Numbered from the stretch's first letter, positions 1 to 13,260 are shown. The stretch: DNA of 64,000 bases from Ashinkailepas kermadecensis (GCA_034440615.1 JAOTOM010004878.1:248001-312000), one strand, 5' to 3'. A program made the numbers and translations. The notes: generated by a model not told the origin, from the letters alone.

Positions 1-1744
1 ATTTGGTGCTCCGGGAAAAATTATGAACTTTGTTTAATTCGCTTACAGAACACACTGGACAGAATACACGAATGGTCCTTCAAGTATGGTTTCATTTTTT
101 CGGCCCCAAAATCTGCAACACTGATATTCGGTAAATCGACACCCTGCCCAAACCCAGACATACCGCTTCACCTCGGAAACAATCACATACCTTTTGTAAA
201 TTCATTCAAATTTCTTGGTATTATTTTTGATCGAAGGCTATCTATGCATAAACACATCAAACACGTCCAGACAAAATGTTTTCACCGACTCAATTTATTT
301 CGCTGCATTACTTCTTCCTGCTTCGGAGCCGACCGCCATACGCTTCTACATCTCTATAAATCATTAGTTCTTCCCATCATAGAATATGGATCGGTAGTTT
401 ATGCTGGTGGCAGCACCACCGCTTTGAAACTTTTGGACAACGTACAAAATAAATTCATCCGCATAGCACTCGGTACAATGACTACATCTCCCATCATTTC
501 TCTACAAACCGATTCAGGAATTCCCCCATTAGCTCTACGAAGAATGGAACAAACACTTAGGTGTGCCACAAAAATTCAGTTTACAGAACACCACCCCATA
601 CACGCATCCTTACAAATTCTCCCAAACTTACACCACAACTATTTAGGTCCAGCCGAAAAGCGAACCGGTCTTACCATAGCTTCACGCGTCAAAACATTTT
701 CTACACAACTTCAGTATAATATTCCACCAATTACTTTTCTTCCTCAACCTACTACACCACCGTGGCAGATGGCCGAACGACACGTATTTTATCTAACAAC
801 CACCCCAAAATCACAACTTTGTCCAGAATATGCCAAACAAAAATTTCACCAGCTTCGGTCTCGATATCGCCATGTTCCCTTCATCTTTACTGACGGATCT
901 AAGGATGCTAACACCACAGGAAACGCCATTGTTTCGGATACACACACAACACAACATCGCCTACCAAACGGAACTTCCATTTTCATTGCCGAATTGCACG
1001 CCATTCTGATTGCCCTTCGTTATATTCGTAATCGTTTCCTTTATTACCCCATGCGCAGCGTCGTTGTTTGTTCTGACTCAAAATCTGTTCTTCAATCGCT
1101 TTCTTCACTTTCTTTTTCGCACCATTGCCATAATTCCATCTATAACACACTTCAAGCACTGCACGATGGGCGTGAGGGTCCGTTTCCTGTGGGTGCCCAG
1201 CCACTGTGGCATCCCAGGAAACGAAGAGGCCGACAAATTAGCAAAATAATCATTACAACTCCCAAACATTACAGATATCCCACCACATTTTGATGGCATT
1301 AAATCATCAATACAACAGAGAATTAGACATTTTTGGACACAAAACTGGACACAAAACACAAACCATACACAATTACGACTCATCAAGCCTACTGTTCAAC
1401 CATGGACATCATCTTTTCAAAAAAACCGACACGAAAAAAAAGTCTGATCACGTTCACGTATTGGCCATACTTTTCTCGGCCATAGATACGAGTATATTAC
1501 ATACCCGTATATTTACACTGCTTCGCCTCGACCCTCATGCACATCATGCAACACCCATCTGACAGTCACACATATACTTCTACACTGTCAACAATACCAT
1601 GGACCTCGAAGAACACTTACTAATTACTGCCGGACACACAACATCGCCTTTTCTTCGCATACACTGCTGGGAGATCAACACCCTTTTCTAATAAAACTAC
1701 TTTTCATCTTTCTCCGACAAACAAACTTATTCCAGGAATTATAA
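1..1744 (+). mobile_element. Decayed non-LTR retrotransposon (I/LOA/R1-type LINE), 3' half of ORF2: RT end, RNase H, zinc knuckle
   Basis: The window opens inside the reverse transcriptase, in frame 1, with no stop through about residue 400. The segment FKFLGIIFDRRLS near 208-246 is the post-catalytic RT motif of LINEs. It is followed by the thumb (LYKSLVLPIIEYGSVVY near 350-402, then NKFIRIALGTMTTSP). RNase H follows: FTDGSKD near 886-906 with the first acidic residue, and AELHAILIALRYI near 990-1028. A frameshift near 1150-1185 moves coding to frame 2, where WVPSHCGIPGNEEAD carries the conserved His and Asp. In frame 2, stops at 1247-1249 and 1445-1447 interrupt the tail. Beyond them a CxxC...H...C knuckle (CTSCNTHLTVTHILLHC) and an FLRQTNLFQEL C-terminus end at TAA 1742-1744. 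An RNase H domain places it in the I/LOA/R1 group of LINEs; the exact clade is not certain. It is a dead copy. Confidence 0.88.
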
Positions 1745-1791
1745 TTTGACTTTTACACCAAAATTCTTTTGTTTTTTTTCTTCTTCTTCAC

Positions 1792-1823
1792 GGCACGAAA
1801 TGGCCTGAGGAGGCCGAAGTGCC
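1792..1823 (+). promoter_or_regulatory. Hairpin in the LINE 3' UTR
   Basis: Fifty bases after the LINE stop codon, GGCAC (1792-1796) pairs with GTGCC (1819-1823). Inside that stem, GGCCT pairs with AGGCC around a GAGG loop. It follows a T-rich tract. LINE reverse transcriptases often recognise a 3' UTR stem-loop to start target-primed reverse transcription, so this is a plausible 3' recognition hairpin. The structure is visible in the sequence; the role is inferred from position. Confidence 0.55.
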
Positions 1824-1914
1824 TATTTTAATCAAACGGAATTGGTCTGGAAACAGTCGGAGCTGTCCGAAGGAACCTTGATCCAAATACCAAACGCTAT
1901 GAACCAGTAAGCCA

Positions 1915-2085
1915 AATGTGTGCACCCACACACCCCTACCATTGCGATCACAATCCCAAATGTGTGTACCCACATACCTACACTTGTGATCACGATCCAA
2001 AATTTGTGTACCCACATATCTATCCTTCCGATCACAATCACAATTATGTGTACCCACATACGGACCCTTGCGATCACACTCCCAT
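1915..2085. repeat. Minisatellite, period 42-44 bp, four units
   Basis: The block GTGTACCCACATA followed by a GATCACAATCC-like block recurs with starts at about 1920, 1964, 2006 and 2048. Units are diverged but clear. Confidence 0.8.
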
Positions 2086-2991
2086 TAACTAATGTTATGC
2101 TAAGAGCTCCATTTCGGATCCGGGTTTAAGTGGTTCCTAAAACCACTATTTTGAGTCGACCTGGGATAAACATGAGCGCTGAATTAAAATCCTTCGACTG
2201 ACATTCTGGATTGGTGGTAAATTAAGAAGCGAACCAACATCTAACACCCCACATTTACTTGGAAAATAATTGGAAATCGACATTTGCATATATGGCCAGT
2301 TGTCAATTTCCCCAATTTTATCCTTATCCATTTTGCGTCGTTATGCGGCGCCACACCGAAAGATTCCGCTATTTCTAAAAAAGGGGGTTTTAAAAAAAAA
2401 AAAATTAAAAAAAAAATGGAAACGATCGTTAGGTTTGAAAAAGTCCTAGCATTGTGCTCCGACTGAATCCAGATTGCTACCCAGATGGATGCTACTGGAC
2501 ATTGATCCAACGCATACTGATCCTAAAATCCTATAATCGCGTGTACCTCGCAATTCCACCAGTTTTTCTGACATTTCCCGGGCGTATATTGCTCCTTGAA
2601 AGTCCGATATCACGACTGTCGTCAGTTAATTGACACAGCGATTATCATTAGACACCTGCTAGCATCTGATTAATCTCCGCCAGAGACGGTGCCCAGGGGA
2701 TTACAACAACATTACTGTGGGATCGCGGATTCGCCGTCGCCGTCACTGCATGTAAGATGGTATCAGACCGAGCGTGAAATGCCAGTAAGGATGAAAAAAA
2801 AGTCCAGCATGGACGTCTTAAACTTGCAAAGCCATTAAGTGATGTTAAAGCGCATCCGATCAACGTGCCCCAGACAGACTGGCTGGCAGATGGTGACTCA
2901 GGAGGCGCAGTCCCAGCAACAGCGCCGTCCGAACAGGTTCTCTCGGGCCACCGCCACACGATGCGTCGTCTTTAGGATCACCGTCACCCGG
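2086..2991. other. No gene recognised
   Basis: Unique-looking sequence with A-runs at about 2390-2416. The open frames on both strands are short and show no family motif. Confidence 0.5.
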
Positions 2992-3216
2992 GCTCAGAGG
3001 TCACTGTCGAACCGGCTCCGAGGTCACTGTCAGACCGTCTCTGAGGTCACTGTTAGACTGGCTCTGAGGTCACTGTCAGCCGGGCTCTGAGGTCTCTGTC
3101 AGACCGTCTCTGAGGTCACTGTCAGACTGGCTCTGAGGTCACTGTCAGCCGGGCTCTGGGGTCTCTGTTAGACCAGCTCTGAGGTCACTGTCAGACTGGC
3201 TCTGAGGTTGCTGTTA
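2992..3216. repeat. 23-bp minisatellite with a 69-bp higher-order unit
   Basis: About ten copies of a 23-bp unit beginning GAGGTCACTGTCAGAC. Units 3, 6 and 9 match best, as do 4 and 7, and 5 and 8, so the array grew in blocks of three (69 bp). Nearly every unit carries AGGTCA. Confidence 0.9.
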
Positions 3217-4039
3217 TTACAAGTTCAATTTTCAAGATCGGGCGGTCTGCTCCGGAGGTAACCATGGACAAAAATGTATCACCCACCCGTCTTGTCAGTG
3301 AGAGCTAAGCGTACCAGGCGGTGTCAATTACGATTGTGCAATTCACTCCGGATATAACTGGGAGGAATTGCACTCTCGCTCACTCATGTACGTTTATCTT
3401 GTACGTCTAGGTTTACATTGGAAAACAATAATTAACCCTTTGGTACCTCTTTCAAATGTTACAAAATAGGCGTTTCAACAAAATTATTGACATACTCAAT
3501 CAATAATTGGATTCGTGATTAACCTATCTGGCAAAGAACCGCTCAACATCATTCAGAATGATTTATCCCGGCCGACATTCTGCCTGTCATTATCGGGTAT
3601 TCTGATCATGGTTTATTGCCAGAATGACATCGAAATACCTGCCCGACTGGATAAAACTCCAATAGCTTACCTTCACATACCGATGCTTTATCTCACGAGT
3701 GGCTCCATGACCGCAAGACGGTGTTGGGGACAGCATGCATCTGCTACGATTTGCTTTAAATTTACCTTTTGTTTGGTCTGAACCCACGTGTCGATTGGAA
3801 GACTCAATTAATCACACGAATGCAGGTGACATTTTGCGAAGCAGATTGGTGGAGCAATTCATTTGTAGCACATCATAAAGCACTTGGGGAGGAAATTTGT
3901 ATGACTTCGTGAGGGGGTGGGGAGTAGAGGAGAAATTCACCATTGCCGTAAAACTACTGGAGGAAACTACATGGACATCTCCCCCATCTGAAATCTCGGA
4001 AGGCTAAAAACCTCCAAACATCGAAGGTCATCGTATTGT
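3217..4039. other. No gene recognised
   Basis: Mixed sequence with only short open frames and no domain motif or repeat structure that I could identify. Confidence 0.45.
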
Positions 4040-4350
4040 TAAGTGGTCTCAGGCGCACTTGTATTGACAGGAGGCCCCTTTAGGTCACGAAAAGGCCCAA
4101 TATCTGTCCGGAGGCCCATTAGTATTGGTAGGATGCTCCTAAAATTCATGAATGGTTCAAGCATCTGGCAGGAGGCCCCAGCACGGATAACTCAGAACGG
4201 TAAACCCACAATTCATGACGGGAAGCTGTAGAGTTTCTGGAAGGACTCCAACGCCCAGCACTACGTCATGATATTGTCCGGAGGTCCAGGTCATATCATT
4301 GGTATCGGCGGGAGGTAGATCGAGCTGACGAAGACGCCCCAACACCCGAC
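4040..4350. repeat. Degenerate GGCCC-rich array, period about 21 bp
   Basis: Words such as AGGCCC recur at roughly 21-bp steps near 4070-4190 (for example AAAGGCCCAATATCTG, then AGGCCCATTAGTATTGG). Later units are blurred. It resembles the arrays at 14.3-15.2 kb and 30.2-32.9 kb in composition and spacing. Confidence 0.5.
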
Positions 4351-6293
4351 AGGCGTCACCATTGTGTTCTCCCGTAGATCATGGCCAGCAGGCCCATTAG
4401 TCTTTACAGGTGAATCATAAACCTTACGAGAAAGCCGCAGCACTCGGCAGAAGGTCCCATCATGTTGCTTGAATAGCAATATAGCTGAAGCAGCTGACAA
4501 AATCTCATGTTGCTGGAATACCCCGGATCGCATCAACTGGACTGGTTATATTGCGCCCATAATGATATCGACTTGGAGTCTTCAATACCATACAGCATGG
4601 GCCTGACAAGTATTTTGAACAGGGCGTACTTGTTGGCGTAAATGTAATTTTATATTTCGATATTTCACAAACAGCTACAGGTGTTAATACTGGTAAATGC
4701 ATTGCTCGTCCGCAGACAATGTCACATTTTCAGTCGTAATGCAATTTGCAAGACTCACAGGAGAATACAATGAACAGAAAATGTCGACGGTGTGCCGAGC
4801 AGGAGATTAGTGGCGCAAGAGGTAACGGGGCTATCAATACCGGATCTTCCTCCGGCACCAAGCATAGCTTATTGATCTTCAGACATGTGCTATAAATCAG
4901 TTTTGGGATTTCGCACAGCACTCGAAGCATTAAGTCTTGTGGCTTGCAGATGTGCTTACTGCCTGCGAACCAGGTTGTTGGATACATTCTGAGTTCCAGC
5001 TGCGAAGGGTAGCTGATGGTTGCATTTTTGCAGGCTGTATATTTGAGGAAAGTAGTGCAAGAAACTGTTTGATTGTACTTTTTCCGGCCACGGTTCGAAG
5101 GATCCATGCAATCGGCGTTTGCTGCTAATTTTCTTTCGAAGCTTTCGTTCTCCTCCAGTCTACCCGTGTGCCATACTAATGAACATTCTGAGGTTCACCC
5201 ATAAAGATGGGAGACGCGGTAAGGCAATATTGAAGAATGCCATAAGACAATGCTGTGGAATCCATCTTGCAACAAGAGCAGATTGGAAGGGGGCTATGGG
5301 TGAAAAAGATATGCTCGCCAGAAGTGCACACTGTTAATGGCTTGGGCTTATTCTTGGTAACGTGCCATTAGTTGGAGAAAAGCAGGTCAGAGACTGTCCG
5401 TTGCGACATGTTCGTGCTTCCAGCGTCTGCTGAGTAGCATGCTGGATTCGTCAGTACAACAGCCGGCCACTTAATGCAATGGTCATGCAAGAAGACGTCG
5501 TGTTGGGTAGATGATGAGAGAAGAGTAGTGAGCTTCGTCTCCTCGGGTTTGGAAGCGCTTTAATTGCTTCTTGGTGGAGGAAGTCAACCTTGCGAAATTT
5601 CGCAGCGCAATAATATGGCCGAAATAACTGCAGCATTAAAGTAATGCAGTCTGTGACATGCAATGGTGCATACTGCATCCGGTCTCAGCGCCAAATCTGA
5701 TTTTAAACTGTGACATCTTGTAGAGTACTTGGTGGTAAACCACCTTGCGCAATGCTCAAATCCTTCGGTGTTATGTTGCACCACTAAATAACCACAATGG
5801 ATAGAGGGTTAAAGGTGGAACACATTACCCCGTATATAATGGCGTAAAGGAGAGGTGGACTGACCAGAACTTTTTAAATAAAAATAAACGACTTTCAAAA
5901 AGCTATGTGTTCGTATGCATTCCTAAATTTTAAGGTATCTGATTGCAAAACTAGCGCCCTGCAAAAGCGTCATAGCTAGACCATTGAAGTTGATTTTCTC
6001 CTGGTACTTGGATGAAAACCCTCCCGGCCTTGGGCTTCATTCGTAATGACGCATCAATATGTGGCGCTGGGCTGTCATTACAAACGAAGGCGAAATCCGA
6101 GCGAGTCTATTCATGTGCATATGGTGCAAAGGTTCATTTGAGTGGCCCGACCCGGCGTGGACCTGGGCGGCTCGCTTTTAAAACCGTGATAACGTTTTTT
6201 TCTTGCGAGATTTCGCTGTCTAATGTCGTCACACAGAGTAAGATGTGCTCTCTTAATTTTCGCTTTTACCAATTGTTCTACCAATATTCTTCA
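4351..6293. other. No gene recognised
   Basis: Short open frames on both strands, the longest 125 codons on the minus strand at 4730-5107. None shows a recognisable domain, signal peptide or repeat. Confidence 0.45.
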
Positions 6294-7313
6294 TTAACAC
6301 TCGCACGTCCGGCGGTCCGCGCCAACTTCGCATGTCCGGGGGGGGGCAGATGTCTGCCCCCTCTAAGATCTCGAGAACTATGCTAGGTAGCGACAAACGG
6401 AAAACGGCTTTGGATAGCTGGTGACAAGCTCTATCGCAAGTATTTCGGTCATTTTCTCGCTCAGGTCAATATTTAGGTCACTGGGTCATCATATGTCAAA
6501 TTCGACCAGATCGGGTGGGACCCTCAGATATTGGCACATATCTCAGGACCTGTAACAGATAGAAACAAACTGCAAATGCTATTCGACAGCCCTTGAAATG
6601 TGCTATCGACATACGTTGTGTAATTTAAGGTCAGGTCAACAGATGGGTCAACGAAACAATGACCTCAGGTCAAGGTCATGGGGTAGAGTAGGGAGGTCAT
6701 GTAATATATCAATCGACACGTATTGGCGATACAAGCACAATGACGGTAATTTTAGCCTTCTAGCTCAATGCATTGCGATATAATGCGCAGAAATGTGCTA
6801 GTGATTTCAGGTGACCTCAGCTGACCTTGGTGGGGCCACTGAGCAAAAATGTCAGCGATAGCATTGCGAATAGGTTCCAACTACACGCCATAACGGTTGG
6901 AGGTCATTCCGAGAGCAAATATGTAACCAGGAAACATTTGTATATTTTTCCATAGGCCTATAATGGGTGAGCCATGGCCACGACCTGACCTCAGGTCAAC
7001 GCTACGAAAAAAAAACGTGATATACATATTCTAGACCCTGATAAGATCATGACGTGATATAAGTTTGAAATCAATCGCCCAATTATTGTGGGAGTGATGC
7101 CACCTAGAACTCGGAGGGACGTTAGGTCACTTCGCCTGACCTGGTGACCTGACTTGAGATGACCCAGGATCAAATATTTCTGAGGATATGCGGAAAAGAC
7201 CACTGAGCAGCCATGCGAGGTTTGTCCCTGCTAACCCGATTAGTATGACGGCAAAGTAGGGAAAACCGCAGGGGGGGGCAGATATCTCGCCCCCCCGGAC
7301 GTGCGCGGGTTAA
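6294..7313. mobile_element. TTAA-bounded inverted-repeat element, copy A
   Basis: The left end reads TTAACACTCGCACGTCCGG. The right end, read inversely, is TTAACCCGCGCACGTCCGG. Each end carries a G-run, then a near-palindrome (GGGGGCAGATGTCTGCCCCC on the left), and the outermost bases are TTAA. This fits a non-autonomous element using a TTAA target, as piggyBac-type transposases do. There is no transposase frame inside. The interior has roughly fifteen AGGTCA or TGACCT words. Confidence 0.72.
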
Positions 7314-10300
7314 GTGCCCTGAATCTTTTTTCCAAGGAAGAACTTCACGGTAGCACTTACGCTCGCGAGCAAATTTCAACAATGTTTAGCATTGTAATGC
7401 AGCATTTCAAGCTCTAATCATGTGATTCGGAGCCAGATCTACACTTTTAATTGTAAGATTTTTCAACTTTCATCACAATGTTTCTCCTGAAGCAATACAA
7501 TCTTTGTGCAGAGAGAGTGGTTTGCGGTGGCACTTCCGTGCTCGAACAGCGTACCAACAATTCGTCGCAGACGGTACTTGGCGTCCATCCTGAATGGCTA
7601 ATGGCTTGGTTTCAAACCCGGAATCTCCAGTTCAGTCCCGGTGAGAGAAACCCTTTCTAATTTTTGTCTTCAATAATGCAATTTGGTGAATGTACCACAT
7701 CATAAACCACTAGCTTCGCGTACATGTTTGAAGGTGCGTTGCTGTATAAACATTCCAGGCAATGCACCTGGCGGAGATTCGACGGCACTGCGCTGCTAAA
7801 CATTGCCCTCGCTCTTTCAGTGTATTGGGCGATGTCAACTTGTTTGGCGAACGGTATGCTTTCAGCCAGGTAATTTTGGCAACGAGTAATAAGCAGCCAA
7901 CAAAGTATTAGTGCTATTAATGTTGTGCGGACGGGAATGGTCGGCTCTTAAATGGGGAAAACCAACATCGACGAGCCTATTCCAGTGAATGTACAACAGA
8001 AGTTCATGCAAGCGACTCGACCCAGACCTGCCCGACCGTCACGATATTCGAGCTTCTGCGTCTTCTTTTTTTTGGTTCAGCGTTTCAACTCTGAACTTCT
8101 TCACTCCAAAACAAACCTGTCCATTTAATTTAGATTTACGTTAGCAGCTTTCGCCATGATTTAATTTTAACTGCACGCATTGACAAAGTTCAGAGGAAAC
8201 ATTCTTCAGCCCCCGCCCTCGGTAGTTCTAAGGTTAATTACGCTTTAGACCGGTATGCGGATTCCGATTTCTTACAGACCATGATGGTAGGATATAAGCA
8301 TTACAGTTGCTTTTCGCCTAGATGAATCACGGTGGCACCCACCACTTTTTTGCAATGGGATGTTAAATTTGGCGTGAATCGTATCTGTCTGGACGGAAGC
8401 AGCGGGTAGTTGTGATCGGCAATCGTCTGACATGGACTTGGCATCATTAGACATACCAGGGGGTGAATTTCTGTCGCCTCTGCTGTTTGCGTGTATTGTC
8501 TATGGTCTGCCAGCATCTGTGCAGATAATCTGTCTGATGTTTGCCGAATCTGTAAAGCTGTGCTGCCTGGTTGACAAGCACTCCGTCACGTCACTCCTCT
8601 GCAAAGTGAACTTAATCGTCTGCCAGTGGTCTGTATCTTACGGCTAAGCATTAAATTCAGTGAAGTGCAAAATGCTCACATTAGCACTGTGAAGCTCGCG
8701 AACGACTGCGACTTACACCATAAGTGATACGCCAACTGAAGGAGTTAATGTGATGTGTGATCCTTGTATGTGTGTCGACTCACGTTTGCATGTTATGCGT
8801 ATATCATTGCTGGAAAAGCAAACAGAGCACCATGCCTTATCGTGTCATCTGAAATACGCAAACGCAGTAAGTCGCTGTACGGATGCGGCCGTATATCGAT
8901 ACTCAATATCTACTGTAAGAATGTGCGAAGCATTTTGGAATAGTGTAGATTATCTGGGTCGGAGCGGCCGCTATGCACGTGCAACGGATTGAGCGCATTG
9001 AACACACATTCCTCATTGGGTTATGCGGTGGCTGCCGTTTCGCATGTGTGTCCATCTCGTACGACCACCTGACACAGGACCGCAGGGTAGCACGCTGGCG
9101 GCCCGGCGCTAACAGCATGGCTCCTGGTTCACCCGAAATACTCACCGCCACACCACTAACTCTCCATTCCTGCTAGAGCATTTTCTTCTGGCTGTCCCTA
9201 TCGGGAAGGGGCTTGAATAACATGCTATTTGGAGGGGTACATTCATCTCCTCCACCACCGCGAGTGGTGAACAAATGTCTTCATTTTCATGGCCATTATC
9301 GATAAATCTAACAAGTACTTCATGTTCGTGCATGTTTCTGGAGCAGTTCTTCCTAGATAAATTTCCTTAGCGGGTTCCTGCTCTCCGGCTTCTCCGCAAT
9401 AGGGCACAGTTCGACATTCCTGTCACTCGTGTCTTGGTCTCTTTCCCGGAGTGCTGAAAATGGTTCGTTTTCTAGAATTACAAGGCTAGGCAATCGATTT
9501 CTTGATTACAAAATCAGAATATTGGTCTTTGGGACCACAGTCCGTCGAGTTTATATAGAAAGTAGTACACGCGCACATCGGGCAGAGATACAGAGTATTT
9601 AGATTGTGTGACCATGTATATTATGCATTGCATACCAGTATTAGATTTGGCGTTGAAGCTTTAGCTAGAGGTTGCAGCGATGAAGAAAGTTCTTCAACTT
9701 CGCACTTCCGTGAATAGCAAGCTTGAACTGAAATGCGTGCACTCGGGTAGCACTTTTATCAAGAAGGTAGTAAAAAGCTGAATTTCAGACAGAAGTGCAA
9801 ACATTTTCCGGGATTCCGGTACCGTGGACCTATTCACAGACAGTATTAAAATAAGTTTTGCAATTTGGTGCTAAAACAGGATCATTTGTGCAGAATAAGT
9901 ACGCTGTGAGTTTATCATGCAGAACACTTCTACAATTAGTGTTACGGGTGCACACAACCTAGATAGAGGTGCTACCGATAGTCCCAATCGTACGCGACGT
10001 TTGCTAATTATCACGCATCTGAAACTTGAAACCGAGAGCATGACCATTTTGTTGCTTGAATTGTGAACAAGTTTGTGATTCAACAATATTCACAGTACTG
10101 GAAATCCTTTGTGGTGTGGTGTCGTCTTTACACTAATGTATTTTTCGTGTTTCTTTCTGGTTGTCAAAGCTAGTACCAGACGAATACCTGCAATGTTCCA
10201 TGTGATGGACACAAATTTGCAAATCCAAATCTCATCAGATCCGGCTGTGGCGTGAGCCCTCACGAAACCACTCTTCACTGTCAGGTAGAGGGGGGGGTAA

Positions 10301-12590
10301 GAGCATTTGTACTTGTAGCTCAACCGCGTTGAAGCTACCCCGTCCATGAGTCCATGGGTAGCATGGGTAGAACCGGTAGCTTTTACCCATGCTACCTGCA
10401 CAGCTTGAATATGTGGAGGTGGGAAATGCGTTGTGGAGAGTTGACATCTCACGTGATGAAGTATCAAAATGTCCCTCGGGACATCCAAATCCATCGTTGC
10501 TTCTCAAAGCAACTCAATGGAGACGAGCGAGCAGAATGAGAAGACTGAAACCGCAGGACGAAGAACGTTACGATGTTATCGCACCTCGTTGACTCACCTG
10601 ATCGGCTTCCTGAGCCTAAAAGCTTGACATGACTGGACAGCAAAATAATGCAAAAGGAATTCCAAAACACGAAACTCACCAGACATGCAAGGGGATAACC
10701 TTTGCATATTGCTAAGCTTAAATCGTCCGGAATTTCGATTCACCAGAGATACTGACCACATGTACACATGTCGCATAGAAACAGCCAAGCTCAGACAAAA
10801 CAGACAAGTAAGCACATAAGCTTACATAAATTGCTTTGTGGTGAACTCACACAAATTCAAAACGCTTATCGTAGATTTCGACGTCCTCTTAAAGCCCGCT
10901 AGACTGGTACTGATACGAACATGTGTCAGCAAGAAGTTCCATATGCTCCAAAATGGAAGTAAGAGCATCGTTGGAGCGAGTCAGTGTTAAGATGTGGGCG
11001 GAAAACGTTGTGGAAGTGACGTCTGATTGCACCAAGTGAGGTGCAAACAAATAAGTATCTGGATCAATGCAACATTGCCGATGGAACACTTTCAAAAACT
11101 GAATCAAATATGCACGCAGAAGTCAGCCAGAGACAGAGAACAAATTAAGACATTGTAGCCTGCCAGTGTAAGACAAATCATCAAGTTAATATATCTGTTT
11201 TGCAAAGCTTCGCTGGATACGCCCGAGAAGTCGCATATCTTACACCTAGCCTGTATTCCATAGATATAATTAATATGCTATGAGTGGATGTACAATGTAC
11301 ATACATGTGTGGTGACCAAGAAAAACAAATTCAGAGGTTCAGCATTCAGTGGACTTAAGGAAACCATGACAAAGTGCATCACCCTTTTGAGCACCTGACC
11401 GAACATGGTTGCTAGATGTGAGCTCCACATCCACAAGAACACTCAAGTTGCACTGTGTGTGAACGTTGGGATAGGAACACCACGAAGAGCAAGACTCGCG
11501 GATGACAGGAGGACAGGTAGCCTCTCGCAAATCGCAATGCAGCACATTTATCTCGATTCATACGTAAGTGAAATAGGTTCCTCAGTAGTAATCTGAATAT
11601 ATGTTTAGGTGCCTGCTTCAGTACCTACGATCGATGACCCAGTTAAGAATATAAGGATTTTGTGTTTGTGTTTTGGATACATTTGATATGTAAGATCCTT
11701 CCAGTATTGTAGTTGCAGATAGAAAAACAAAGGTGACTGCGACTTGTCGAAGCAGATTAATCAAAATAAATGACATTACATCATTTAAACGAATGATCAA
11801 CCATACCAAGTGAGATAATATGATTATTACTACCTGGTTTCATCAAGATAGCTGTTTTTTTTTTCAATTCCGGGATTATGATCATGAAGTACGTCCCAGG
11901 GCGTTCTGTGCTTTTTCAACAAACAGTAGTCTTGCAGATGTCAAGCAACACCATTCAATTTTTTGGCAAGTAAGCGATCATTGCGTTTAAAAAAAAGATA
12001 TTGTTGTGGATTGCACAAACCTAGAGTTGTGTTTCTCTAGGTCAAGGTCTGCGTCAAGGCTACCGACCTTGCGATTCACCCTAAAGTTATGTATAAGCAT
12101 GTCCAAACTTGTTTGACTTGTTTGTAAAACAAGGTTAGAAATCGTCCTAAAACAACGATAAGTTGAAGGAAAGGCGAATACAAATGTTGTGCTACGAAAT
12201 GGAGAAAAACATTCAATTGTGCCATGTGCAAATTGTATAGGCAACAAACTTTTGCCCAGAATTTCTTGTCAGTAGCAGACATGCCATTTACTTGACCTTT
12301 GTAAAGCTGTGCGCTTAAGGATTGTGTGTGTACTGTATTGTGCATATTCGTGTTGTTTTACCCCGATCGCTTCACCTATTATTGAGCATGCATGAACGAT
12401 GTTACACTGTTACTATGTTACTTATACGCTGTGTGATGTGTGACATGCTATATAGAGCTGATGATATGTGAATAAACTACAAATAATACTGAAAATTGTT
12501 GAATCCCTCCTTTATCTTCATCAGCATTCATCAGAGGCACTGCTCCTCCGGATTCACTAGTGGGAGAAGTTACGCCATGGATGGGCCTAA
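7314..12590. other. Long stretch with no recognised gene
   Basis: About 5.3 kb of mixed sequence. Open frames reach 134 codons at most (10090-10494, minus) and show no family motif. The one clear structure is the hairpin at 10357-10396. A polypyrimidine run lies near 8060-8070. This may be intron or intergenic sequence. Confidence 0.45.
10357..10396. repeat. Perfect 13-bp stem hairpin
   Basis: GGTAGCATGGGTA at 10357-10369 is exactly inverted at 10384-10396, with a 14-base loop that itself holds another GGTAGC. No terminator or RNA-gene context is visible. Confidence 0.7.
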
Positions 12591-12714
12591 GTGACGTCAC
12601 TGATAATAGTGAACGGATCGGAAACTCTCGGGCGGCACTTTGATGTTTGCGACCGCCGACCTATGCTAGCGACATCTATCGGACGATCGGAGAACTAATC
12701 CTGGCTAGGAGATG
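12591..12714 (+). repeat. Dispersed repeat, copy 1
   Basis: The order of blocks GATAATAGTGAACGGATCGG, GAAACTC and AACTAATCCTGGCTAGGA recurs in inverse orientation at 16667-16778. The two copies are diverged between the blocks. Unit type is unknown; it could be a SINE or a fragment of a DNA element. Confidence 0.6.
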
Positions 12715-13260
12715 CGAATGACACCCTATCGAAAAAGCTTGACGGAATGGAGAAATATAGCTATATCGGCCTTCTACCACGCGTCGTTTGACAAAAAAAA
12801 GCTGTGCCTTCGGCGCCAGCCGGGGACGCATTCTCCAGTAGACGCCACCCCTTGGGCCGCCGTATAGAACCATGAAGCTCGTGACCAACTAACCTGTGCC
12901 GACTAACTGAGGGAAGCGGAGTGTCAGGAGAGCCGGCAGAAACCAAGGGACAGCACCTGCCCCCTCCCCCTCCAACCTTATATGCTTGGGACTCGTCTGG
13001 GGCAGGCCAATTCAATTCCGATGTCGCCCCCCCCGCCCAAAGGGCTGCTGATTGGCCAAAGACCGATTGGCTGATTGGCCCTGGCAGTCAGATTTCCCCA
13101 TAAGGTAACTTTTTTGACAGGCGAGGAGGCCCTGAGCAGGCATAGAAGCACATGATGAACATTGATTGGGCCGAGGGGCCCTGGAACAGCCATTGGAGCC
13201 CTCTGAGGAACTGTCAGGGGCCCCCTGCATGACCCCCTTGCAGCTGGCACGTCTACCATG
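12715..13260. other. GC-rich segment without recognised gene
   Basis: Rich in CCCCTCC and GGCCC words. The open frames here are products of base composition rather than recognisable coding sequence. Confidence 0.4.
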
